From: Ruminococcus sp.
GTDB taxonomy: Bacteria; Bacillota; Clostridia; Oscillospirales; Ruminococcaceae
NCBI RefSeq assembly: GCF_019423705.1
Contig: NZ_JAHZAX010000002.1
Coordinates: 62,001-126,000 of the forward strand
Reading direction: 5' to 3'
Length of the DNA: 64,000 nucleotides
Shown here in pieces: positions 42,854 through 50,248 of the stretch (the stretch's first letter is position 1; every line of letters starts with the position of its first letter). Below the pieces are notes generated by a model. That model was given only the letters and a program-made list of their open reading frames with translations. It made no database searches and was not told where the DNA came from. The translations under genes were made by a program, and so were the position numbers.

Positions 42854-43096
42854 TTATTCAAAAACCAATTTCTTTTTGCCGTTTTTGTTTCTTGGATATT
42901 CTCTGATTCTTATAATGTTGGCAATATTTACAATGCTTTCGTATCTGTCGTCGCCCTGAGTTATCCTCACCCAGCCTTCGCCGATCTCTTCAAGGGTACA
43001 TTCTATCGTCGAGGACAGCGAACCGCCCTGCTGCGGAAGTGTGTAAACAAGCACTTCCTTTCCGAGAAATCTTGCAAAAGCTTCTTCAATTTTCAT
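42854..43096 (-). CDS. Small conserved protein of unknown function
   Basis: An 80-aa soluble protein with strand-rich character (VLVYTLPQ, WVRITQ, IIRIREYP). Its N-terminus, KIEEAFARFLGKEVLVYT, resembles the short DUF6897-type proteins of clostridia; that name is tentative. It is placed between the carboxyspermidine dehydrogenase and a small membrane protein at 14-15 base gaps, with AGGTAAC upstream of its ATG. Confidence 0.6.
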   Translation of the reverse strand: MKIEEAFARFLGKEVLVYTLPQQGGSLSSTIECTLEEIGEGWVRITQGDDRYESIVNIANIIRIREYPRNKNGKKKLVFE

Positions 43097-43110
43097 CTTA
43101 GTTACCTCTC

Positions 43111-44313
43111 TTAGTCAACGAGTACAGGGTCGAAATTCTCTGTCCAAGGCAGACCCCATTTGTTGAGTGCGTCCATAAACGGATCCGGATCGAACTCTTC
43201 GATATTGTAAACGCCCGGCTTCTTCCACTTGCCTGTGAGTATCATCATTGCGCCGATCATTGCAGGCACACCTGTTGTGTAAGAAATAGCCTGTGAGCCA
43301 ACTTCCTTATAACATTCCTGATGATCGCAAACGTTGTAAACATAGTAAGTCTTGTCCTTGCCGTCCTTTTTGCCTTGGAATATACAGCCAATATTTGTCT
43401 TGCCCTTTGTTCTCGGACCGAGTGAAGCAGGGTCTGGGAGAACAGCCTTGAGGAACTGGAGCGGAACGATCTTCTTGCCCTCAAAGTCAATAGGCTCGAT
43501 AGAAGTCATACCAACATTTTCAAGGCACTTGAGGTGTGTAAGATAGCTCTGACCGAATGTCATAAAGAAACGTATTCTCTTGATACCCTTGATGTTAAGC
43601 GCAAGAGATTCAAGCTCTTCGTGGTGAAGCAGGTACATATCCTTTTCGCCCACTTGGTCGAAATTGTAAACTCTCTTGATCTCCATTGGCTCGGTCTCGA
43701 CCCACTTGCCGTCTTGGATATACGAACCCTTTGCGGAAACTTCACGAATGTTGATCTCTGGGTTGAAGTTTGTAGCGAATGGATAGCCGTGATCGCCGCC
43801 ATTGCAGTCGAGAATGTCGATATAGTTTATCTCATCAAAATAATGCTTCTGAGCATATGCGCAAAAAACGCCTGTTACGCCCGGGTCAAATCCCGAACCA
43901 AGCAGAGCCGTTATGCCTGCCTTTTCAAATCTCTCACGATAAGCCCATTGCCACTTGTATTCAAACTTTGCCGTGTCCTCAGGCTCGTAATTTGCTGTGT
44001 CAACATAATCTACTTTACACTCAAGACAAGCGTCCATAATGTGTAAGTCCTGATAAGGCAGCGCAACATTGATACAGATATCGGGCTTATATTCCTTCAT
44101 CAGCGCAACGAGTTCAGTCACGTTGTCAGCGTCCACCTGTGCAGTCGTGATGTTGGTCTTAGTCTTGTCCTGAAGCTCCTCCTTGAACTTATCGCACTTT
44201 GACTTTGTTCTGCTGGCGATACAGATATCTGTAAAAACTTCGCTATTCTGACAGCATTTGTGTATAACAACACCTGCAACTCCGCCAGCTCCTATAATCA
44301 ATGCTCTTGACAT
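43111..44313 (-). CDS. Carboxynorspermidine/carboxyspermidine dehydrogenase (saccharopine dehydrogenase family)
   Basis: A 400-aa NADPH-dependent enzyme that condenses aspartate semialdehyde with putrescine (or diaminopropane) to give carboxyspermidine (or carboxynorspermidine). It has the Rossmann start RALIIGAGGVAGVVIHKC, CIASRTKSKCDKF, ALLGSGFDPGVTGVFCAYA and DILDCNGGDHGYPFATNFNPEINIRE (within two segments), as in the Vibrio/Campylobacter enzymes. Its partner decarboxylase nspC lies downstream. GAAAGGA precedes the ATG. Confidence 0.92.
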   Translation of the reverse strand: MSRALIIGAGGVAGVVIHKCCQNSEVFTDICIASRTKSKCDKFKEELQDKTKTNITTAQVDADNVTELVALMKEYKPDICINVALPYQDLHIMDACLECKVDYVDTANYEPEDTAKFEYKWQWAYRERFEKAGITALLGSGFDPGVTGVFCAYAQKHYFDEINYIDILDCNGGDHGYPFATNFNPEINIREVSAKGSYIQDGKWVETEPMEIKRVYNFDQVGEKDMYLLHHEELESLALNIKGIKRIRFFMTFGQSYLTHLKCLENVGMTSIEPIDFEGKKIVPLQFLKAVLPDPASLGPRTKGKTNIGCIFQGKKDGKDKTYYVYNVCDHQECYKEVGSQAISYTTGVPAMIGAMMILTGKWKKPGVYNIEEFDPDPFMDALNKWGLPWTENFDPVLVD

Positions 44314-44354
44314 TTTCGATCATTCCTTTCTGAAATTAAGTTTGAAATTTTTTA

Positions 44355-45251
44355 TCAATAACAATCCCAATTATAAATTACGTCATTAAAATCAAGCTCT
44401 TTGAGCTTTTGTTTGTTTATGAAAAATCCACATACGCCCGAATCGCCCCACATAAGCTTGTCGTTACCCGAACCATAATCGCTGTCAAGCTGTAAAAGCA
44501 GGAAGTCGTGGTCGTCGCCTTCATCACGGGGGTCATACTGAGTAAATGCAGGATAACCGCCTATTTTGTGGCCAAATGCGTCCTCGCCAAACTGTTCATA
44601 ATCCTTTACTTCCTCGCTGAGGTCTATATCAAGATCTGTGGTAGAATTTATGGCCTTTTGCGGCTTGGCTGAGTTATAACCCTCGCAGAAAAGCTTCTCA
44701 AACTGCACATCATAGCCACTCATAACGTCGGCGCTCTGTTTAAGCTTCAAGGCAAATTCGCCCAGAACAGGCATACTTCCATCATCGTCAAATTCATTTT
44801 TCTCGAACTTAGCCTTGACTTCTTCCTCTGTGACGGTCTTGTCGATATCCTTATGATAAACTATTCTGAACGTATCTTGTCAGGTATTGTCATCAAACGA
44901 CATTCCGTAAACATCATCGTTGAGTATCCAAAACTGCAAAAGTCCGCTTTCAGGAAACTCATCAAGTTTGACCTGCGAGCAGTCTATCTGCGCCAACAGC
45001 CTTAACTGTCTTCCCTTTTTGTCCTCGGGAATTGTGCCATCGTGTGGGATATAACCCATTCCACCGACTTTGCTTTCAAATATCGTCGGCTTATCCTCGG
45101 TAAGTTCAAGCCTTGTGCAGTATGTCATAGTCTTATTCTCGACAACCTTCATAGCTTGACGGGCGCATTTTAGCTGTGCATTGCGCTCAGAATTATCGTC
45201 AGCTTTATCATTCTTTTTCAATTTATCAAACAGCCCCATAATCAGCCCCAT
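44355..45251 (-). pseudogene. ywqG: YwqG (DUF1963) homologue interrupted by an in-frame TGA
   Basis: Two open segments of one YwqG-type protein share the same reading frame and are separated only by a TGA at 44882-44880, codon 124. The first part ends LQFWILNDDVYGMSFDDNT. Directly after the stop the frame continues QDTFRIVYHKDI, as expected in the family, and runs to YNWDCY with the later motifs GGYPAFTQYDP and LLLQLDSD intact. There is no frameshift. It is either a recent nonsense mutation, a read-through gene or a sequence error. An ATG with GGGGAGA upstream starts at 45251. It is located in the middle of the polyamine operon. Confidence 0.85.
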
Positions 45252-45264
45252 AATTCTCCCCTTT

Positions 45265-46113
45265 TTATTTATAAAAGTATAGAAGTATCTCTCTTAAAAG
45301 CTTGCAGGCAAGCGCCGTTGAACGTCCCGTCTGATCGTAAACAGGCGAAAGTTCGTTGACGTCAAAGCCAACTATATTCAGCTTTGATACATCTTCGATA
45401 GCGTACATAAGCTCCTTGAACGTTACTCCGCCAGCCTCTGGAGTTCCTGTTCCCGGGAACTCTGATGGGTCAAGCACGTCAAGGTCGAGCGTAAAGTAAA
45501 CAGGCTTGTCAGCTAATTTCTTGACTGTGTTGTCAAGTCTGAAAAAGCCGAACTTCTCCATAAAGGTGTGCTCTTTCGCAAACTGAAATTCCTCACGCTC
45601 GCCGCTTCTTATGCCGAACTGATATATCTTTCCGTCGCCCACGATATCCCAACATCTGTGAAGCACGCAGGCGTGAGACTCTTTAACGCCGAGATAATCG
45701 TCACGAAGATCGGCGTGTGCGTCAAAGTGAACGATATGCAGGTCAGGATATTTTTCCGCAACAGCTCTCACCGCACCAAGAGTAACGAGGTGTTCGCCGC
45801 CTATCATACAAGGCACTTTGCCATCGTCAAGTATTTCTGCTGTACGGCTTTGGATATCTCTCAAAGCGCCGTCAGGGTTGCCAAAAGGCAGCTCAAGATC
45901 GCCGCTGTCGAAAACTTTAACGTCAAGCAGGTCTTTATCCTGATATGGCGAATAGGTCTCAATGCCAAAGCTCTCGTTTCTCATCGCTGAGCTTGCAAAT
46001 CTTGTGCCCGGTCTGAATGATGTGGTGCTGTCATATGGTGCGCCGAAAAGTACTATTTTGGCTTCATCATATTCGCAGTCGCAGCCTATAAAAGTATGAA
46101 CATTCTTTTCCAT
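45265..46113 (-). CDS. speB: Agmatinase
   Basis: A 282-aa binuclear manganese ureohydrolase that cleaves agmatine to putrescine and urea. The metal ligands are in GGEHLVT, HFDAHADLRDDY and DLDVLDPSEFPGTGTPE, and GFDVNELSP closes the core. Its place between speE and the dehydrogenase, with speA upstream, supports agmatinase rather than arginase or formiminoglutamase. It therefore makes the putrescine used by both spermidine routes of the operon. Confidence 0.95.
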   Translation of the reverse strand: MEKNVHTFIGCDCEYDEAKIVLFGAPYDSTTSFRPGTRFASSAMRNESFGIETYSPYQDKDLLDVKVFDSGDLELPFGNPDGALRDIQSRTAEILDDGKVPCMIGGEHLVTLGAVRAVAEKYPDLHIVHFDAHADLRDDYLGVKESHACVLHRCWDIVGDGKIYQFGIRSGEREEFQFAKEHTFMEKFGFFRLDNTVKKLADKPVYFTLDLDVLDPSEFPGTGTPEAGGVTFKELMYAIEDVSKLNIVGFDVNELSPVYDQTGRSTALACKLLREILLYFYK

Positions 46114-46124
46114 TCCTATGCTCC

Positions 46125-46976
46125 TTAATCGCAGTCCTCAAGGACGTCAAGCACATAATTCGGCAGCGCAAAACAGCCCTTGTGAAGCTCCGTATTATAA
46201 TATCTTGTCTTAATGCCGAATTTTTTCCATTCGTCAGCCTTGAGGTCATAAACAGGGTGAAGATTTTTCGAGGCAAATCCAAAGAGCCAATGTCCCGACG
46301 GATAGGTCGGAATGTGGGTCTGATAGACCATTGAAACAGGAAATGCGCTTCCAATGCGTCTATGTGTGCGCTTGACCATATCCACATAGGAATCGTAATA
46401 GGTGCTTTCGTGCTGGTTTATGAGTATTCCGCAATCGGTCAGCGCTTTTGAACAGTTGCCATAAAATTCCTTTGTGAAAAGACCCTCACCCGGTCCGAAC
46501 GGGTCGGTGGAATCGACTATAATAAGATCGTACTCGTTCTCTTTTCGTCTGACGAATTTCAAGCCGTCCTCGATATAAAGGTCAAGCCTTGGGTCGTCAA
46601 ATGAGCAAGCTGTCTGGGGCAAAAACTCTTTGCAGACCTCCACCACTTGCTTATCTATCTCCACCATATCTATCTTTTCAATGGTGTCATATCGGCACAG
46701 CTCACGGATAGTTCCGCCGTCTCCTGCGCCGATAACAAGGACTTTCTTGATGTTCGGATTGACCGCCATTGGCACAGCCGTGACCATTTCGTGGTAGATA
46801 AATTCGTCCTTTTCCGTCAGCATTATAAAGCCGTCAAGCACCAGCACTCTGCCAAATTCATAGGTATCAAAAACATCTATCTGCTGGTAATAGCTCTTGG
46901 CGGAATAAAGCTGCTTTTTAACTCTGATAGTAAAATTAACATCATCGGTATGTTTTTCAGTAAACCAAAGATCCAT
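46125..46976 (-). CDS. speE: Spermidine synthase
   Basis: A 283-aa aminopropyltransferase that transfers the aminopropyl group of decarboxylated AdoMet to putrescine. It shows YQQIDVFDTYEFGRVLVLDG, YHEMVTAVP, VLVIGAGDGGTIRE, VEIDKQVVEVCKEF and the catalytic Asp in IIVDSTDPFGPGEGLFT. Length is standard. It starts 14 bases after speA. A purely putrescine-specific activity is assumed, but spermine or agmatine as acceptor cannot be excluded. Confidence 0.95.
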   Translation of the reverse strand: MDLWFTEKHTDDVNFTIRVKKQLYSAKSYYQQIDVFDTYEFGRVLVLDGFIMLTEKDEFIYHEMVTAVPMAVNPNIKKVLVIGAGDGGTIRELCRYDTIEKIDMVEIDKQVVEVCKEFLPQTACSFDDPRLDLYIEDGLKFVRRKENEYDLIIVDSTDPFGPGEGLFTKEFYGNCSKALTDCGILINQHESTYYDSYVDMVKRTHRRIGSAFPVSMVYQTHIPTYPSGHWLFGFASKNLHPVYDLKADEWKKFGIKTRYYNTELHKGCFALPNYVLDVLEDCD

Positions 46977-46990
46977 AAAATTGCTCCTCT

Positions 46991-48442
46991 CTATGAGTTT
47001 ACCACAACATTGATATTGTTTATCTCAAGGTCTTCCGTACCCGTGAGGAAACAGCCCTTTTCTTTGCAGTATGCGATATAGCTCAAAATATCGGCTGTTA
47101 TCTTCTCGCCCGGTGCAAGTATCGGTATTCCCGGCGGATAGCACATCACGAACTCTCCGCATATCATACCCTCGCTCTGCTCGATCGGCACGGACTTTTT
47201 ATCGCTGTAAAAGGCTTTCTGCGGCGGTATCTCGACGATCGGGTTGATATATTCGTGGTCGAACATTCCCGAAGGGTCTTTTGAATAAAGCCGCTTTATC
47301 TCTGAAAGTGCTGAGATAAACCGCTCTATCTCAAGCTCTCTGTCGCCAGCTGAGACGATAGCAAGTATATTGCCGATATCGCCGAACTCTATCTGAATGT
47401 CATAATCGTCACGAAGGATATCGTATACCTCAACTCCTGCAAGACCCATTGCTCTGGTATGTACTGAAAGCTTTGTGCTGTCGAAAGCATAGATATCATC
47501 GCCGTTTTCAAGCTCTCGTCCAAAGGCGTAATAGCCGCCTATCTTGTTTATCTCTTCCCTTGCGTAATCTGCATAGTCAACAGCTTTTTTGAAAAGCTCT
47601 TTGCCGTTTAGAGCGAGATTTTTTCTTGCAAGGTCAAGGGACACCATAAGCAGATATGAGCCGCTTGTGGTCTGGGTGAGGTTGATTATCTGCCGCACAT
47701 AGCCCTCTGAAACGCTGTCACCGCACAGCAAAAGTGACGACTGCGTCAAGCTGCCGCCTGTTTTATGTATTGAAACCGCTGCCATATCAGCGCCAGCCGC
47801 CATTGCAGAGCAAGGCAAGTTATCGCCGAAATAGAGGTGTGTTCCGTGTGCTTCATCAGCCAGCGCCAACATTCCGTGGTCGTGGGCAAGCTTTACTATC
47901 TTTTTGATATCTGAGCAAATGCCATAATATGTAGGATTATTGACAAGGACTGCCTTAGCGTCGGGGTTGTCCATGATAGCCTTTTCAACGTCTGCAACGG
48001 ACATTCCGAGAGGTATTCCAAGCTCTTTATTCGTGCCCGGATTAACGTAAACAGGGATAGCGCCGCATACAACAAGGGCATTGATAGCGCTTCTGTGGAC
48101 GTTTCTAGGCATAATTATCTTGTCTCCAGCCTTGCAGGAGGCGAATATCATAGTTTGAACTGCGGCAGTTGTGCCGTTTACAATGAAAAAAGCGTGTTTA
48201 GCCCCGAAAGCCTGTGCTGCAAGCATTTCAGCGTCCTTAATGACAGATACGGGGTGACAGAGGTTATCAAGGGGCTTCATAGAATTGACGTCGCATTTAA
48301 GGCACTCTGCGCCGAGAAAATCTCTCAGCTCTTTATTCATTCTGCCGCCCTTGTGACCAGGCACGTCAAGGCGGACAACTCTGTTTCCCATATGCTTTTT
48401 CAGAGCTTCATAAATTGGGGCATTATTCTGAGTTAAATTCAA
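46991..48442 (-). CDS. speA: Arginine decarboxylase (Orn/Lys/Arg fold III type)
   Basis: A 483-aa PLP decarboxylase of the aspartate-aminotransferase fold, as in Bacillus SpeA. It shows RLDVPGHKGGR, FFIVNGTTAAVQTMI, MPRNVHRSA, LADEAHGTHLYF and the PLP lysine in SIHKTGGSLTQSSLLL. Lysine or ornithine decarboxylases of this family look alike. The adjacent agmatinase gene makes arginine the most likely substrate, giving agmatine. It lies 16 bases after speD. Confidence 0.92.
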   Translation of the reverse strand: MNLTQNNAPIYEALKKHMGNRVVRLDVPGHKGGRMNKELRDFLGAECLKCDVNSMKPLDNLCHPVSVIKDAEMLAAQAFGAKHAFFIVNGTTAAVQTMIFASCKAGDKIIMPRNVHRSAINALVVCGAIPVYVNPGTNKELGIPLGMSVADVEKAIMDNPDAKAVLVNNPTYYGICSDIKKIVKLAHDHGMLALADEAHGTHLYFGDNLPCSAMAAGADMAAVSIHKTGGSLTQSSLLLCGDSVSEGYVRQIINLTQTTSGSYLLMVSLDLARKNLALNGKELFKKAVDYADYAREEINKIGGYYAFGRELENGDDIYAFDSTKLSVHTRAMGLAGVEVYDILRDDYDIQIEFGDIGNILAIVSAGDRELEIERFISALSEIKRLYSKDPSGMFDHEYINPIVEIPPQKAFYSDKKSVPIEQSEGMICGEFVMCYPPGIPILAPGEKITADILSYIAYCKEKGCFLTGTEDLEINNINVVVNS

Positions 48443-48458
48443 TTATATCACGACCTTA

Positions 48459-49271
48459 TCAGTAAATATTCATACCGCTGTAAATCTCTATCATTTCTCG
48501 TCGCAGGCGGTCGGAGATATCAAGGCGCTGCTTTGGAGTAAGCTCATAGACGTCCTGCTTGAAGAGGTAATTTTGCAGGTCTATCTCCTTGATAAGCAGC
48601 TTAGTATGGAATATATTGGACTGATAAACATTGACGTCGATAGCGTCATATTTTTTCATAGTATTCTGATCTATATAATCCTGAATGGACGTGATCTTAT
48701 GGTCGATAAAGAACTTTTTGCCAAGAACATCACGGGTAAAGCCTCTAACACGGTAGTCGATAGTGATAATATCTGAATCGAAGCTGCCGATAAGGTAATT
48801 AAGAGCATTAAGCGGCGAAATAGTTCCGCAAGTGGAGACGTCGATATCCACACGGAAGGTCGATATCGCATTATCGGGGTGATATTCTGGGAAAGTGTGA
48901 ACGGTAACGTGGCTTTTATCGAGGTGAGCGTGTACCGTTTCGTGCTGGAGCTCACTAATTCTACCCTGATTACAGGAAGGGTCGATAGAGTCCTCGTCGA
49001 GGGCTTTTTCGGCGATGAGCACGTTCACAGACGCACCCTGCGGCTCATAGTCCTGTTTTGAGATATTGAGTATCCTTGCGCCTATCATTTCAGTAACGTC
49101 GCAAAGAATTTTTGTCAATCTTTCGGAATTATACTGCTCGTCGATATAAGCGATATACTCCTTCTGCTCTCTCTCTGTTTTAGCGTAACAGACATCATAA
49201 ATGTTAAAACTCAGGGTCTTGGTCAAATTATTAAAACCATACAACGAAAGCTTCTGCTCCAACCCTAACAT
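48459..49271 (-). CDS. speD: S-adenosylmethionine decarboxylase proenzyme
   Basis: A 270-aa pyruvoyl enzyme of the larger, E. coli-type class. Decarboxylated AdoMet is the aminopropyl donor for SpeE. The self-cleavage site is in LDKSHVTVHTFPE: the Ser after Lys becomes the pyruvoyl group. The catalytic Cys is in DVSTCGTISPLNALNYLI. It is the first gene of the polyamine operon. GAAAGGA lies upstream; the ATG at 49271 is preferred over the GTG just before it. Confidence 0.95.
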   Translation of the reverse strand: MLGLEQKLSLYGFNNLTKTLSFNIYDVCYAKTEREQKEYIAYIDEQYNSERLTKILCDVTEMIGARILNISKQDYEPQGASVNVLIAEKALDEDSIDPSCNQGRISELQHETVHAHLDKSHVTVHTFPEYHPDNAISTFRVDIDVSTCGTISPLNALNYLIGSFDSDIITIDYRVRGFTRDVLGKKFFIDHKITSIQDYIDQNTMKKYDAIDVNVYQSNIFHTKLLIKEIDLQNYLFKQDVYELTPKQRLDISDRLRREMIEIYSGMNIY

Positions 49272-49850
49272 CACCAGTCCTTTCGGAAAAAATTTAGCAA
49301 TACAAGACTAAAATTTAGACTTACCCCTATTATAACATATTTCTTTTAAAAAGTATATACCTTTACAAACTTTTTATTTTTTAATTCGCATAGGGCTGGA
49401 CTGCGGGTATGTCAATGTTTCTGAACCTGTCAATCGTAGGGGCGAACAGCGTTCGCCATTTGGATTAACGTCTTTATTTAGGTGAATGTCAATATGTAGG
49501 GAACGGCGAAATTTATCTGCTCACCGTTACTCGCATATAAATTGACGTCCCGTGACCGAAGCGGCGCATTATCCCACATATCAATGAAAAAGACGAGCGG
49601 CATTGTATGATTTACATTTAGGTGAACAGCAACGTATTTGTGCAGACCAATTGGCAAGGAAAACACATAGTTGACATTCTTGAACGTTCAGAATAATCAA
49701 GACAATCGTGCTTCGATGGGACGTCGAGGACGCCGTCCCCTACATTTAGAATGTTTCATATTTTTATTGTGAACAACGTGTACAATGGATTTTGGTGTGT
49801 TGTACTCTCCGAAAACGGCTTGATTAGGACGTTTGCAGTATCAATTTTTC

Positions 49851-49920
49851 TTATAACAACAAACAACTTCTCTATATACTATATATTATTTATTACTCTA
49901 TTAAGAGATGGTTGTTATAA
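49851..49920. repeat. Inverted repeat with a long AT-rich loop
   Basis: TTATAACAAC (49851-49860) and GTTGTTATAA (49911-49920) are exact reverse complements. A second AACAAC-TTCTCT (49862-49873) can pair with the same right arm (AGAGA..GTTGTT), so two alternative stems exist. No gene boundary is close. Confidence 0.6.
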
Positions 49921-49965
49921 TGTACACAATAGTAATAAAACAGCGTATCTAGGCGGTTTGAGGCG

Positions 49966-49994
49966 TGTACAACAGCGGCGGTTTATGTTGTACA
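49966..49994. repeat. 9-bp inverted repeat TGTACAACA / TGTTGTACA
   Basis: These perfect arms are separated by 11 bp. Further TGTACA or TTGTAC words occur close by, near 49787, 49799 and 49920. Confidence 0.6.
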
Positions 49995-50182
49995 TTGTTG
50001 TTCCCCATGAACACTCAGGGTTTATTATACCCCTCTATATATAGCGCAAAACGGCCTAAAAGTTGCAGTAAAAATGCAACAATTGCAGAATTATTATCAA
50101 ATTAAATCAAAAATCATTTGTTTGCACAAATCGGACACGGCATAATTGTGCAGTATCTACAACAAATTATCTACCGAGCTGT

Positions 50183-50211
50183 TTGACATAACTACGGAGA
50201 TGGTGTATAAT
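50183..50211 (+). promoter_or_regulatory. Consensus promoter of the ABC-F gene
   Basis: TTGACA (50183-50188) and TATAAT (50206-50211) are 17 bp apart, both perfect. The leader is only about 30 bases, too short for an attenuator. Confidence 0.88.
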
Positions 50212-50248
50212 TATAGTGATTGTGTTAATATGATTTAGGAGAATTTCA

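Larger units (their letters stand above)
49275..50248. other. Gene-free region between the polyamine operon and the ABC-F gene
   Basis: Nearly 1 kb without a credible gene. On the left it holds the minus-strand -10 box of speD (TATAAT at 49334-49329, weak -35). From 49390 to 49745 it has repeat-like fragments: GTAGGGGCGAAC...GTTCGCC (49437-49458), GTAGGGAACGGCGAA (about 49496-49510), ATTGACGTCCCGTGACCG (about 49541-49558) and GGGACGTCGAGGACGCCGTC (49719-49738). From 49780 to 50000 several TGTACA-containing dyads and a long AT-looped inverted repeat follow. The ABC-F promoter lies at its right end. Confidence 0.6.

Noticed and set aside
44880..44882. TGA read as selenocysteine in the YwqG homologue
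   Set aside because: Position 124 is not a catalytic cysteine in the family, no SECIS-like stem is evident after it, and TGA is a normal stop in this window (for example trpC and the end of ywqG itself).
49478..49666. 62-codon minus-strand frame among the repeat fragments
   Set aside because: No ribosome site or recognisable product; it crosses the repeat-like pieces.
49751..50044. 97-codon open frame in the gene-free region
   Set aside because: It has no ribosome site, covers the dyads and repeats, and its translation shows no domain-like pattern. I regard it as chance.
49851..50248. Antibiotic-type attenuator for the ABC-F gene
   Set aside because: The stems lie upstream of a consensus promoter that leaves a leader of only about 30 bases with no small open frame.
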